Of a DNA stretch of 64,000 bases, positions 41,549-50,773 are shown piece after piece. Below the pieces are notes generated by a model. The model was not told the origin of the DNA and searched no databases. It saw only the letters and a list, made by a program, of their open reading frames with translations. The position numbers and the translations under genes were made by a program. Numbering within the stretch: the first letter of the stretch is position 1; each line of letters begins with the position of its first letter. The stretch comes from Sphingobium sp. SCG-1 (GTDB taxonomy: Bacteria > Pseudomonadota > Alphaproteobacteria > Sphingomonadales > Sphingomonadaceae), in assembly GCF_002953135.1 (NCBI RefSeq), contig NZ_CP026372.1:1798001-1862000 (forward strand), given 5' to 3'.

Positions 41549-43716
41549 CACATGAAGCTGTAGGGGTCGATATCGACCGCTACCCGCGTGCCGGATTTCC
41601 AGACGACATTGTCAAGCCATTCGCGGATGGCACCCTGCACATCGAGTTGGCGCGTGGCGTGGACGAGCAGGCGGTGACGGTGACGGCCGCGTAGCACGGC
41701 GAGTGGGGCGGGCGCGGGGCCGTAGACGCGCATGCCATCGATGTCGGGCGCGCTCTTGCCGATCAGGCGAGCGACGCTGGAGGCTTCGGCGGGGTCGTCA
41801 CTGGAGACGATGATGGCGGCGAAGCGGCCGAAGGGCGGTGCGTGCGCATGGCGGCGGCTGGCGGTTTCTGTGGCGTAGAAGGCTTCGGTGTCGCCGCTGA
41901 TCAGCGCCTTGATGACGGGCGCGTCGGGCATGCGCGTCTGGATGAACACGCGTCCCGGCTTGACGCCGCGACCGGCGCGACCGGAAACCTGCACGATCTG
42001 CTGGAAGGTTTTCTCCGAAGCGCGCAGGTCGCCGCCCTCCAGCCCCAGATCCGCGTCGATCACGCCGACCAGCGTCAGGTTGGGGAAGTGATAGCCCTTG
42101 GTGATGAGCTGCGTGCCGATAATGATGTCGACGGCGCCGCCTTCCACGCTCCGCACGAAATCGGCGGCTTTGGCGGGCGACCAGAGTGTGTCGGAGGCGG
42201 CGATGGCGGTGCGGGCGGTGGGCCAGAGCAGCGCGACTTCATCGGCAATGCGCTCGACGCCGGGGCCGCAGGGGACGAGGGCGTCCTCGCTCTTGCAGTC
42301 GGGGCAGGCCTTGGGAACCGGGACCACGTGCCCGCAATGGTGGCAGGCGAGTCGGCGGGTCAGGCGATGCTCCACCATCCACGCGGTGCAATTGGGGCAC
42401 TGAAAGCGATATCCGCAATGGCGGCACAAGGTCAGGGGTGCATAGCCCCGGCGGTTGAGAAATAGCAGCGCCTGTTCGCCCTTTTCCAGCACTTCGTCGA
42501 TGGCGGTGACGAGCAGCGGCGCGATCCAGCGGCCGCGATCCGGTGGATGGGTCAGCAGGTTAAGGCCGATGATCTCGGGCATTTGCGCGCCGCCGAAGCG
42601 GGCGGGCAGCTTGATTTCGGTATAGCGGCCGACTTCGACCTGATGGCGCGTTTCGATGGCGGGGGTGGCAGAGGCGAGGATGACGGGGCATTTCTCCATC
42701 AGCCCGCGCATCACCGCGACATCGCGTGCGTGATAATGGACGCCGTCTTCCTGCTTGAAGCTCGTCTCATGCGCCTCATCCACAATGATCAGGCCGAGGT
42801 GCGGATAGGGCAGGAACAGCGCGGATCGCGCGCCGACGACGACCTTGGCCTGGCCCGTCGCGACGGCGCGCCACGCGCGGCGTCGTTCGGATTGGCGCAG
42901 GCCACTGTGCCACGCGACAGGCTCCACGCCGAAGCGTTTGGTGAAACGATCGAGGAACGGTTCGGTTAGCGCAATTTCGGGCAGGAGAACCAGAATCTGG
43001 CGGTTGTCGCGTAGGGCCTGCGCGATCGCTTCGAAATAGACTTCGGTTTTTCCGGAGCCGGTGACACCGTCGAGCAGGAAGGGATGGAAGTCCTTCTTGT
43101 CGACTGCCTCGATCAGCTGCGCGGCGGCGGCGGATTGGTTGTCCGACAGGTCCGGCGGGGCAAAATCCGCGTCCGGTTCGGGGAAGGGCGTGTCGGTGCT
43201 GACTTCGATGGGTTCGAACGCGCCGACCTTTACTAGGCCCCGAATCACTGCGTCCGACACCCCGCCGATGGTGGCGAGTTCACGGATCAATCCCTGCCGG
43301 TCGCCGATGCGCTCCAATGCCTTTGCGCGCTGTTCGGTGAGGCGGTCGGGAGCTGTGCCGGTGGCGCGATATTCGACGGTGGTGCGGGTGCCCTCCAGCG
43401 CGGACTGCGAGGCGAGCGCCATCCGCAGCACAGCGGCGGGCGGGGCTAGGTAATAGTCCGCCGTCCATTCGATCAGGCGACGCAGCGGAGCAGGGATCGG
43501 CGGCGCATCCATGACGCCCAGCAGCGGGCGCAAGCGATTGTCGCCCACGGCCTCCACATTGGGAAAGCTATCCTCCTCCCACACCACGCCGACCAGTTGA
43601 CGCGGACCAAGCGGCGCGACGACGATGCTGCCCGGCTCGACGCTCATGCCGTGCGGTACGCGGTAGTCGAGCGGGCCGAGGGCGGCGTTGAGGATCAGGA
43701 CGCGGGCGCGAGTCAT
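41548..43716 (-). CDS. priA: Primosomal replication restart helicase PriA
   Basis: A 722-residue 3'-5' helicase that reloads the replisome at collapsed forks. The N-terminal 3'-DNA-binding domain is LDYRVPHGMSVEPGSIV; Walker A is GVTGSGKT (217-224), the DEAH box follows in LIIVDEAHETSFKQ, and the zinc-binding insert has paired Cys (CRHCGYRFQCPNC and CHHCGHVVPVPKACPDC). GRAGRG marks motif VI. Complete, and translationally coupled to the DUF1289 gene. Confidence 0.97.
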   Translation of the reverse strand: MTRARVLILNAALGPLDYRVPHGMSVEPGSIVVAPLGPRQLVGVVWEEDSFPNVEAVGDNRLRPLLGVMDAPPIPAPLRRLIEWTADYYLAPPAAVLRMALASQSALEGTRTTVEYRATGTAPDRLTEQRAKALERIGDRQGLIRELATIGGVSDAVIRGLVKVGAFEPIEVSTDTPFPEPDADFAPPDLSDNQSAAAAQLIEAVDKKDFHPFLLDGVTGSGKTEVYFEAIAQALRDNRQILVLLPEIALTEPFLDRFTKRFGVEPVAWHSGLRQSERRRAWRAVATGQAKVVVGARSALFLPYPHLGLIIVDEAHETSFKQEDGVHYHARDVAVMRGLMEKCPVILASATPAIETRHQVEVGRYTEIKLPARFGGAQMPEIIGLNLLTHPPDRGRWIAPLLVTAIDEVLEKGEQALLFLNRRGYAPLTLCRHCGYRFQCPNCTAWMVEHRLTRRLACHHCGHVVPVPKACPDCKSEDALVPCGPGVERIADEVALLWPTARTAIAASDTLWSPAKAADFVRSVEGGAVDIIIGTQLITKGYHFPNLTLVGVIDADLGLEGGDLRASEKTFQQIVQVSGRAGRGVKPGRVFIQTRMPDAPVIKALISGDTEAFYATETASRRHAHAPPFGRFAAIIVSSDDPAEASSVARLIGKSAPDIDGMRVYGPAPAPLAVLRGRHRHRLLVHATRQLDVQGAIREWLDNVVWKSGTRVAVDIDPYSFM

Positions 43717-43794
43717 GATCTGTGCCCTACCCCAGGGAAGTTTGCGCGCCTATAGCCAGCCCCACGCGAATCGCTTAGCCGGAGGGGCAGCCCC

Positions 43795-44448
43795 ATGAAA
43801 TTCTTCGTAGACACCGCAGACACCGCCGAAATCCGTGATCTTGCCGCCACCGGCCTGCTGGATGGCGTGACGACCAATCCTTCGCTGATCGCCAAGTCGG
43901 GCCGCAAGTTCGTCGAAGTGGTCGAGGAAATCTGCGGCATCGTGCAAGGCCCCGTGTCCGCCGAAGTCATCGCGCTCGACCATGAGACGATGATGAAGGA
44001 AGCCGCCGTCCTGCGGAAGATCGCGGACAATGTCTGCATCAAGGTGCCGCTGACGCTCGATGGTCTCAAGACCTGCAAGGCGCTTTCGGACGACGGCGTG
44101 ATGGTGAATGTGACGTTGTGCTTCTCCGCCAATCAGGCGCTGCTGGCGGCAAAGGCGGGTGCGGCGTTCATTTCGCCCTTCGTCGGTCGGCATGACGACA
44201 ACGGCTTCGATGGTATGGCGCTGATCCAGGATATCCGCCTGATCTACGACAACTATGCCTTCGACACCCGAATCCTGGTCGCCAGCGTGCGGCATCCGAT
44301 CCATGTGCTGGAAAGCGCCAAGATCGGTGCGGACGTGATGACGGCCCCGCCTGCGGTCATCAAGTCGCTCTTCAACCATGTGCTGACCGAAAAGGGCATT
44401 GCCGGGTTCATGGCCGATTGGGCGAAGACGGGTCAGTCGATCCTCTAA
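43795..44448 (+). CDS. fsa: Fructose-6-phosphate aldolase / transaldolase
   Basis: A 217-residue TIM-barrel enzyme of the short transaldolase family. MKFFVDTADTAEIRDL, GVTTNPSLIAKSG, the Schiff-base Lys in CIKVPLT and FISPFVGRHDD are typical. Short proteins of this group act as fructose-6-phosphate aldolase or transaldolase; sequence alone does not decide. GGAGGGGC precedes the ATG. A strong terminator follows. Confidence 0.92.
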   Translation: MKFFVDTADTAEIRDLAATGLLDGVTTNPSLIAKSGRKFVEVVEEICGIVQGPVSAEVIALDHETMMKEAAVLRKIADNVCIKVPLTLDGLKTCKALSDDGVMVNVTLCFSANQALLAAKAGAAFISPFVGRHDDNGFDGMALIQDIRLIYDNYAFDTRILVASVRHPIHVLESAKIGADVMTAPPAVIKSLFNHVLTEKGIAGFMADWAKTGQSIL

Positions 44449-44460
44449 TCACTGCGGCTT

Positions 44461-44492
44461 TGCACCACCCCGGCCGGTGCCGGGGTGGTGCA
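44461..44492. terminator. Bidirectional terminator-type hairpin
   Basis: TGCACCACCCCGGC pairs perfectly with GCCGGGGTGGTGCA (14 bp) around a CGGT loop. It lies between the convergent fsa and LpoA-like genes. Confidence 0.8.
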
Positions 44493-44502
44493 AGTGAAGC
44501 GC

Positions 44503-45711
44503 TTACTCCCCGAAGCCTTTAGGCGCGGCGTCGACCACGGCGATGCTGCCGCTGTTCACCTGATTCACTTCGAGCGCGCGTTCCGCAATGCCGGTGCTGC
44601 TGAAGCGGAACGCGCCGTCGATCCCGGAGAACCCGCCCGCATCATTGAGGCGTGCAGCGGGGAAGGGTGTGCCGACTCGCCAGTCGCGGGCGATCCGCAC
44701 CGTCAGCAGCACCGCGTCATAGCCAAGTGACGATAGACGGAACGGGGCGCTGCCGAAGCGGGCGCGATAGCGCGTCGCCAGTTGGCCATAGAGACCATCC
44801 GACACGCTGGCGAACCATGCGCCGCGTAGGGCTGGCGTCGATGCGATCGCGTTGTCGGTGTTCCAGAGTTCGGTGCCGAGCACCTGCGCATTGGCACCTT
44901 TGGCGCTCTTGCGCAGGACCGGCGCGGCCTGCATCGCCACACGCCCGCCGTCCGCGATCAGCACCGCATCATAGCGCGAACTGGCGTCCAGCTTCTTGAT
45001 CGCGGCCGTGATGGAGCCGGGCGAGCGGTCGAACGGCTGCATCGAAACGACCGTGCCGCCGGCGCCTTCGACCGCGCGCAGCAGCGAGGTGCCTGCACGC
45101 TCGCCATAGGTGCCGCGAGGGACGAGGGCGGCAAAGCTGTTGAGGCCCTTCGACTTGGCGAAGGTCACGACGCGCTCGATCGACTGCGCGGGTGCGTAGC
45201 CCATCGAATAGATGCCGTTGCCCGCAATGCTGGCGTCATTTGAAAAGCTGATGACCGGCACGCGTGCCTTTTGCGCGATCGGACCGATGATACGCGCGTC
45301 TTCGGCCATCAGGGGGCCGAGGATCAGGCGGTTGCCTTCGGACAGCGCGCGGTTGGCGGCGGCGGCTGCGCCCAGGTTCGTGTCATAGGTCGTGATGCGC
45401 ACCTTGTCGGCTTTGGTGTCGAGCAGCGCCAAGGTCGTGGCGTTCGCGATCGACTGACCGACGCCCGCGTTCGGGCCGCTCATCGGCACCAGCAGCGCCA
45501 CGCGATTGCGCGCGGTGTCCGTGGGGAGGCCGGGTTCGACAGGGCGATCGACCGGCTGTTCGGGCGTTGCGGGACCGACCGGCGGCTCGCCGCGGGGCAC
45601 GATGGTCTGGCAACCCGCCACCATCAGCGCGCCAAGTACGAAGGCAAATCGCGCGCTGCGCTTCACGGTCGGCAATATGCCTGCTTGCGGTCCGGCATCC
45701 GTCTCTGTCAT
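44503..45711 (-). CDS. LpoA-like penicillin-binding-protein activator lipoprotein
   Basis: A 402-residue lipoprotein with a periplasmic-binding-protein type I fold, as in LpoA, the outer-membrane activator of PBP1A. The lipobox is LMVAGC, followed by a Pro-rich linker (PPVGPATPEQPVDRPVEPG) and the domain NRVALLVPMSGPNAGVGQS. The ATG at 45711 has AAGGA seven bases upstream; a GTG at 45666 would start directly at the signal peptide. The divergent rsmI begins only 11 bp away, the frequent lpoA-rsmI-yraN neighbourhood. Confidence 0.85.
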   Translation of the reverse strand: MTETDAGPQAGILPTVKRSARFAFVLGALMVAGCQTIVPRGEPPVGPATPEQPVDRPVEPGLPTDTARNRVALLVPMSGPNAGVGQSIANATTLALLDTKADKVRITTYDTNLGAAAAANRALSEGNRLILGPLMAEDARIIGPIAQKARVPVISFSNDASIAGNGIYSMGYAPAQSIERVVTFAKSKGLNSFAALVPRGTYGERAGTSLLRAVEGAGGTVVSMQPFDRSPGSITAAIKKLDASSRYDAVLIADGGRVAMQAAPVLRKSAKGANAQVLGTELWNTDNAIASTPALRGAWFASVSDGLYGQLATRYRARFGSAPFRLSSLGYDAVLLTVRIARDWRVGTPFPAARLNDAGGFSGIDGAFRFSSTGIAERALEVNQVNSGSIAVVDAAPKGFGE

Positions 45712-45722
45712 CTGGCGTCCTT

Positions 45723-46583
45723 ATGGAAACTGCTTTTGAATCTGTTCGAGATGAATCTCGTTTGGCGCCCGGCCTTTATATCGTCGCCGGGCCTATCGGC
45801 AACCTCGGTGACCTGACGCCACGCGCCGCCGAGATATTGCGCAAGGCCGATGTCGTGGCAGTGGAGGACACGCGAGTCAGCGCCAAGCTGCTGCGTGCGG
45901 CAGGATCGGACCGGCCCATGGTGCCCTATCACGATCATAGCAACGACAGCCTGCGGCAACGGCTGGTGGATCGCATGGTTGGAGAGGCTGTGGCGCTATT
46001 GTCGGATGCCGGAACGCCGCTGATTTCTGACCCGGGATATAAGCTGGTGCGAGATGCGCGTGCGGCAGGAAGATTCGTAACAAGCCTGCCGGGGCCAAGC
46101 GCGGCGATCGTGGCGTTGACGTTGAGTGGCCTGCCGACCGACCGTTTTCTGTTCATGGGGTTTTTGTCTTCCAAGGCAAAGGCGCGCGGCGATGCGCTGG
46201 CAGAAGTGGCGGCGTTGCGCGCGACGTTAGTGTTGTACGAAAGCGGCCCGCGTTTGTCGGCGAGCCTTGCGGCTATGGCGGAAGGCCTTGGCGATCGTGA
46301 TGCGGCTGTCGTGCGGGAGATCAGCAAGACATTCGAGGAGACTGTGACGGGCACGTTGCGCGAATTGTCAGCACGCTATGCCGACGCGCCGCCGCGGGGA
46401 GAGATCGTCGTGATCGTCGGGCCGCCGGGCGAAGCGCCTGCCGCCAGCCAGGAGGATGCCGACGCTGCGTTGATCGAAGCGATGGCGCGGCTTCCCGTCT
46501 CTAAAGCGGCTGGCGAAGTTGCCAAGGCGCTGGGGTTGGACCGGCGCGAACTCTACGCGCGGGCGATGGTGCTGAAGGGGTGA
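45723..46583 (+). CDS. rsmI: 16S rRNA 2'-O-ribose C1402 methyltransferase RsmI
   Basis: SAM-dependent tetrapyrrole-methylase-fold enzyme of 286 residues that 2'-O-methylates C1402 in the 16S rRNA decoding centre. Signatures: LYIVAGPIGNLGDLTPRA, VVAVEDTRVSAKLL, LLSDAGTPLISDPGYKLV and SLPGPSAAIVALTLSGLP. The start is at 45723; the longer frame upstream runs antisense through the neighbouring gene. Overlaps yraN by 4 bp. Confidence 0.96.
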   Translation: METAFESVRDESRLAPGLYIVAGPIGNLGDLTPRAAEILRKADVVAVEDTRVSAKLLRAAGSDRPMVPYHDHSNDSLRQRLVDRMVGEAVALLSDAGTPLISDPGYKLVRDARAAGRFVTSLPGPSAAIVALTLSGLPTDRFLFMGFLSSKAKARGDALAEVAALRATLVLYESGPRLSASLAAMAEGLGDRDAAVVREISKTFEETVTGTLRELSARYADAPPRGEIVVIVGPPGEAPAASQEDADAALIEAMARLPVSKAAGEVAKALGLDRRELYARAMVLKG

Positions 46584-46933
46584 CACGGCAGGCAGCGGAG
46601 AAGCGCGGGCGGCAGGCGGAGCGCATCTGTGGTTGGTGGCTGCGGCTGAAGGGCTGGCAGATACTCGGCCGCCGCGTTCGCACGCCGTTGGGGGAAATCG
46701 ACCTGATCGCGCGCAAGTCGGGGATCGTGGCTTTTGTCGAAGTGAAGGCGCGGGGAAGCGCGCAGGAACTGGACTTCGCGATCGACGAACGGCGGCTGTC
46801 ACGGGTCGCACGCGCGGCAGAAATCCTGGCGGATACCTACTGCCAGCCGGGCGACGACATGCGAATCGACGTGATGCTCCTTGCGCCGGGACGCCCGCCG
46901 CGCCATTTGACCAACGTCTGGCACGGGGGGTGA
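46580..46933 (+). CDS. yraN: YraN family (UPF0102) endonuclease-fold protein
   Basis: A 117-residue restriction-endonuclease-fold protein: RGRQAERICGWWLRLKGWQIL, GEIDLIARKSGIVAFVEVKAR and RIDVMLL. The acid-QxE-type core (EIDLI, FVEVKAR) is conserved. GTG start overlapping the rsmI stop (GTGA), the usual operon. The biological role is unsettled in the literature. Confidence 0.93.
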   Translation: MTRQAAEKRGRQAERICGWWLRLKGWQILGRRVRTPLGEIDLIARKSGIVAFVEVKARGSAQELDFAIDERRLSRVARAAEILADTYCQPGDDMRIDVMLLAPGRPPRHLTNVWHGG

Positions 46934-46950
46934 GCAATTCGCCTCGTTTC

Positions 46951-47047
46951 CCGTTCGGGCTGAGCGAAGTCGAAGCCTTCGCCTGAACGCAGTGAAGGTG
47001 CCTCGCTCCGCTCGGCATATCCCTTCGACTTCGCTCAGGGCGAACGG
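46951..47047. repeat. Dispersed-type palindromic repeat
   Basis: The left arm (46951-46975, CCGTTCGGGCTGAGCGAAGT and on) and right arm (47023-47047) are near-perfect inverted copies, with GAACGCAGTGAAGG and GCTCCGCTCGGC sequences between. The CTGAGCGAAGTCGAAG core is a widespread intergenic repeat in sphingomonads and relatives. Only this copy was noticed in the window. Confidence 0.75.
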
Positions 47048-47069
47048 ATGTTAAACTGGAAAGGCCGTT

Positions 47070-48026
47070 ATGCCCCTGAATGTCGCCGTGCAGATGGACC
47101 CGATGGAATCGATCAAGATCGGCGGGGACTCGACCTTCCACATCATGCTGGCGGCGCAGGCGCGGGGGCATAAGCTTTACCATTATCTCGCGCCCGACAT
47201 CACATTCCGCGAAGGCCGCGTTGTTGCGATGGCCCGCCCGGTGGACGTGCGCAAGATTGAGGGGGATCACTTCACTTTCGACGACCCGGTGCGGCTTGAT
47301 CTTGGCCGCGATATCGACGTGGTGCTGATGCGGCAGGATCCGCCTTTCGATTTGTCCTACATCACCGCGACCCATCTGCTGGAGCGTATTCAGGATGAGA
47401 CGCTGGTCGTCAACGATCCCACCGCCGTGCGCAACGCGCCGGAAAAGGTGTTCGTGCTCGACTATGCACGCTTCATGCCGCCGACGATGATTACGCGCAG
47501 CTTGACCGAAACCAAGAGTTTCCTCGCTGAACATGGCGAGATCGTGGTGAAGCCGCTCTATGGCAATGCGGGCACGGCGGTGTTCCATGTGGACTCCAAG
47601 GGCAGCAATCTTTCGGCGCTGGTGGAACTCTTCAACGCCTCATGGGTCGAGCCGTTCATGGTGCAGGCCTTCATCCCCGGCGTCGCGAGCGGCGACAAGC
47701 GCATCGTGTTGGTGGATGGCGAAGTGGCGGGTGCGGTCAATCGCGTGCCGGGCGCTGGCGAGATCCGGTCGAACCTCGCGGTCGGCGGATCGGCGGCCAA
47801 GACGGACCTCACCGAGCGCGAGCGCGAGATTTGCGCGGCGATGGGGCCGGAACTGAAAAAACGCGGATTGCTGTTCGTAGGCATCGACGTGATCGGCGGC
47901 GAATGGCTGACCGAGATCAACGTGACTTCCCCGACAGGCATCGTCTCGATCGACGCGTTCAACGGCACCGATACCGGCGGCATGATCTGGGACGCGATCG
48001 ACGCCCGCCTGGCTGCGCGGGCCTGA
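47070..48026 (+). CDS. gshB: Glutathione synthetase
   Basis: ATP-grasp ligase of 318 residues joining gamma-glutamylcysteine and glycine. MPLNVAVQMDPMESIKIGGD, LMRQDPPFDLSYITATHLLE, VVKPLYGNAGTAVFHVD and FVGIDVIGGEWLTEINVTSP are diagnostic of GshB. AAAGG lies upstream of the ATG. Complete. Confidence 0.97.
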   Translation: MPLNVAVQMDPMESIKIGGDSTFHIMLAAQARGHKLYHYLAPDITFREGRVVAMARPVDVRKIEGDHFTFDDPVRLDLGRDIDVVLMRQDPPFDLSYITATHLLERIQDETLVVNDPTAVRNAPEKVFVLDYARFMPPTMITRSLTETKSFLAEHGEIVVKPLYGNAGTAVFHVDSKGSNLSALVELFNASWVEPFMVQAFIPGVASGDKRIVLVDGEVAGAVNRVPGAGEIRSNLAVGGSAAKTDLTEREREICAAMGPELKKRGLLFVGIDVIGGEWLTEINVTSPTGIVSIDAFNGTDTGGMIWDAIDARLAARA

Positions 48027-48036
48027 TCCGTAGCTG

Positions 48037-48648
48037 ATGACCGATTGGGTTCTCCATCTTATCGACGCAGGCGGCTATTGGGGCATCTGGTTCCTGATGG
48101 TGCTGGAGAATGTGTTCCCGCCGATCCCTTCTGAACTCATAATGGGGATCGGCGGCATTCGTGTCGGGCAGGGGCGGATGGACATGGTGCCGTTGCTGGT
48201 GGCGGGTACTTTGGGCACCACGATCGGCAATTATTTCTGGTTTCTGATTGGCGTGAAGTTCGGCTTTGCGCGGCTGCGGCCGTTGGTGGAGCGCTATGGG
48301 AGGTGGGCGACGCTGGAATGGCGCGATGTGGAGGCGATCAATCGGCTGTTTTCCAAGCATGGCCAGATCATCGTGTTCTTCTTCCGGTTCATGCCCGCAT
48401 TCCGGACGATGGTGTCGCTGCCTGCCGGACTGTTCCGCATGGGGCATGTCCGGTTTTTGGCTTGGACGGCGGGCGGAGCGCTAATCTGGAACGTGGTGCT
48501 GGCCTATGCGGGATATCTGCTCGGCGCCCACTTCAAGGAAGTGGATAAATATATTGGGCCAGTGACGACGGTGACCATCGCGCTGGCGGTGATCTTTTAT
48601 GTGTATCGTCTGATTACGTGGCGGCCGGCAGCAACCGAACAAAGCTAA
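48037..48648 (+). CDS. DedA family membrane protein
   Basis: A 203-residue polytopic protein of the DedA/VTT (SNARE-associated) family, now linked to undecaprenyl-phosphate and phospholipid transport. Motifs: ENVFPPIPSELIMGIGGIRV, GTTIGNYFWFLIG, FFFRFMPAFRTMVSLPAGLFRM (F-R-x-x-P-x-x-R loop) and GALIWNVVLAYAGYLLG. Starts 10 bp after gshB and converges on xerC four bases away. Confidence 0.9.
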   Translation: MTDWVLHLIDAGGYWGIWFLMVLENVFPPIPSELIMGIGGIRVGQGRMDMVPLLVAGTLGTTIGNYFWFLIGVKFGFARLRPLVERYGRWATLEWRDVEAINRLFSKHGQIIVFFFRFMPAFRTMVSLPAGLFRMGHVRFLAWTAGGALIWNVVLAYAGYLLGAHFKEVDKYIGPVTTVTIALAVIFYVYRLITWRPAATEQS

Positions 48649-48652
48649 CGCG

Positions 48653-49552
48653 TCAGGCGCGTGGGTGCGCGTTGCGGTAGACGTCGAGAAGGTGCGCGGC
48701 ATCGACATGCGTATAGACTTGCGTCGAGGACAGGCTCGCGTGGCCCAGCAATTCCTGCAACGATCGCAGATCCGCCCCGCGACCCAGCAGATGCGTTGCG
48801 AAACTGTGGCGCAGGGCGTGGGGCGTGGTGCGCTCCGACAAGCCAAGGCGGCCTCTTGCACCCTGCACCGCGCGGCGGATCAGCGAGGCGGAGAGCGGTC
48901 CGCCGCGTGCGCCTTTGAACAGCGGTTCGCCGCATTCCGCCGGGTAGGGGCAGACCGCCAGATAAGCGTCGATGGCTTCGCGCACCTGGGGCAGCAGCGG
49001 CACGATCCGGGTCTTGTTGCGCTTGCCGGTGACGCGCAGGGTCTCCTGTAGCGGCAGGATTTCGCCCGTGAGCGACATAGCCTCACCGATGCGCAGGCCC
49101 GCGCCATAAAGCAGCAGTAGCACTGCCCAGTCGCGCGCACCGATCCAGCCATCACGCGCAGTTTCGGCCACGTCGTGCGCCAGCGCGATGACATCGTCGG
49201 GAGAGACGGGCCTGGGGATGCCGCGCTTGACGCGGGGGCCTTTGATGGCGGGCACGTTTGCGCCTTCGCCGCCGACGAACCGCAGGAACCCGCGGATGGC
49301 AGAGAGTTCGCGCGCGGCGGAGAGATTTCCGATATCGTCTGTGATCCGGCGCTCGGCGAGGAAGCTGCGAATGTCCGCGGTCTTCAGGCTGGTGAGGTCG
49401 TTGCGAGTGACACTGCCGCCCTGATGTTCCTGCAGGAAGGCGACCAGCCGCTCGGCGGTGGCGATATAGGCGCGTACGGTGTGGACCGACCGGCGGCGAT
49501 CCTGTGCGAGATATTTACGCCAGTCTTCGATCAGGGATTGGGCGGCGGACAT
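48653..49552 (-). CDS. xerC: Tyrosine recombinase XerC
   Basis: Chromosome dimer-resolution recombinase of 299 residues. Catalytic residues visible: Arg154 (GLRIGEA), Lys177 (TGKRNK), His245 and Arg248 (HALRHSFATHL), His271 (GHASLSS) and Tyr280. The N-terminal SAM-like domain includes RRSVHTVRAYI. The start at 49552 (MSAAQSLIEDW) gives normal length; the longer frame adds a Cys-rich tail of no resemblance. No integrative element is attached, so it is housekeeping. Confidence 0.95.
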   Translation of the reverse strand: MSAAQSLIEDWRKYLAQDRRRSVHTVRAYIATAERLVAFLQEHQGGSVTRNDLTSLKTADIRSFLAERRITDDIGNLSAARELSAIRGFLRFVGGEGANVPAIKGPRVKRGIPRPVSPDDVIALAHDVAETARDGWIGARDWAVLLLLYGAGLRIGEAMSLTGEILPLQETLRVTGKRNKTRIVPLLPQVREAIDAYLAVCPYPAECGEPLFKGARGGPLSASLIRRAVQGARGRLGLSERTTPHALRHSFATHLLGRGADLRSLQELLGHASLSSTQVYTHVDAAHLLDVYRNAHPRA

Positions 49553-49577
49553 GGCAGCGTTGTAGAGCGGCAGACAG

Positions 49578-50759
49578 CTAGAGTGCAACGACTTGCGGCA
49601 GGATCGCGTCGAGCAGCAACATGCCTGCGGGGAGAACCTGAAGGTGAGAGCCACTGGCCTGTACGAAACCCAGATCGGACAGCCGCTCTATCGCCTGACG
49701 ATCAACCAGCGCGGCGGGCGCGATCCCGGATATGGCGGCGATGCCGTCGAGGTCCACGCCCTCGCGCAACCGCAAGCCCATCAGCAGCGCCTCCGTCGCG
49801 CGTTCCTCAGGGGCCAGCGCGTCCTCGCTCTTTAGGCCATGGCCATTGCGGGCGACGGCGCTCATCCAGTTCTCGGGCTTTTTGTGTCGCTGCGTCGCCT
49901 GCGCGTTGCGCCGCCCATGCGCGCCGGGGCCGATGCCGACATAATCACGATAGCGCCAGTAAGTAAGATTGTGGCGGCTCTCCTGCCCCATGCGGGCGTA
50001 GTTGCTGATCTCATAGGCGGGCATTGCCGCTGCATCGGTTAAAGCCTGCGTGACTTCGTAGAGCGTCGCGCAATGATCGGGATCGGCGGGAACAAAGTCG
50101 CCGCGCCGGACCATGCTTTCGAAGCGCGTGCCGGGTTCGATAGTGAGTTGATAGAGCGAGAGATGGCCGGTGCCGAATCTCAGCGCGCGGGACAGTTCGG
50201 CCTGCCAATCCGCTTCGCTCTGATCGGGGCGGGCATAGATGAGGTCGAAGGTGACGCGATCGAACACATGCTGGGCGGAGTCGAGGGCGGCCAATCCTTC
50301 GGCGACGCCATGCGCGCGACCGAGGAAGCGCAACGCGTCGTCGTCCAATGCCTGTAGCCCGAGGGAGACGCGGTTCACGCCAGCGGCGGCCAGATCGGCG
50401 AAGCGGGCGGACTCTACAGAGCTTGGGTTGGCCTCCAGCGTTATCTCGATGTCCGGCGCGAAGCCCCAATGCTGCTCCGCCGCGACGATCAGCGCTGCAG
50501 CGATCTTCGGCGGCATCAGCGATGGCGTGCCGCCGCCGAAGAAGATCGAGCTTAGCCGCCGTCCCGACGTCAGCGCGGCCTCATGCGCCATGTCGGCGAG
50601 CAGCGCGGCTTCCCACGCGTCCGCGTCGATCGTCTCGCGGACATGGCTATTGAAGTCGCAATAGGGACATTTGGAGACGCAGAACGGCCAATGAATATAC
50701 AGCGCCAGATCGCCGGTTAGGGAAGCGTTCAGAGTCAGGGGAGCAGGATGCGGCAACAT
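49578..50759 (-). CDS. hemW: Radical SAM protein HemW (HemN-like)
   Basis: A 393-residue radical SAM protein with the C-x3-C-x2-C cluster in FCVSKCPYCDFNSH, FFGGGTPSLMPP, and the HemW-like C-terminal domain. HemW is regarded as a haem-binding chaperone rather than the coproporphyrinogen oxidase. It is divergent from the CAP-domain gene, with only 14 bp between start codons, so each promoter must lie inside the other gene. Confidence 0.9.
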   Translation of the reverse strand: MLPHPAPLTLNASLTGDLALYIHWPFCVSKCPYCDFNSHVRETIDADAWEAALLADMAHEAALTSGRRLSSIFFGGGTPSLMPPKIAAALIVAAEQHWGFAPDIEITLEANPSSVESARFADLAAAGVNRVSLGLQALDDDALRFLGRAHGVAEGLAALDSAQHVFDRVTFDLIYARPDQSEADWQAELSRALRFGTGHLSLYQLTIEPGTRFESMVRRGDFVPADPDHCATLYEVTQALTDAAAMPAYEISNYARMGQESRHNLTYWRYRDYVGIGPGAHGRRNAQATQRHKKPENWMSAVARNGHGLKSEDALAPEERATEALLMGLRLREGVDLDGIAAISGIAPAALVDRQAIERLSDLGFVQASGSHLQVLPAGMLLLDAILPQVVAL

Positions 50760-50773
50760 GATGGGGCGTCTGT

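Noticed and set aside
46368..47588. 406-codon minus-strand open frame across rsmI, yraN and gshB
   Set aside because: Runs antisense through three real genes and the palindromic repeat; low-complexity Arg/Pro-rich translation.
48653..49552. Tyrosine recombinase as sign of an integrative element
   Set aside because: It matches housekeeping XerC; no attachment repeats, tRNA or phage genes are adjacent.
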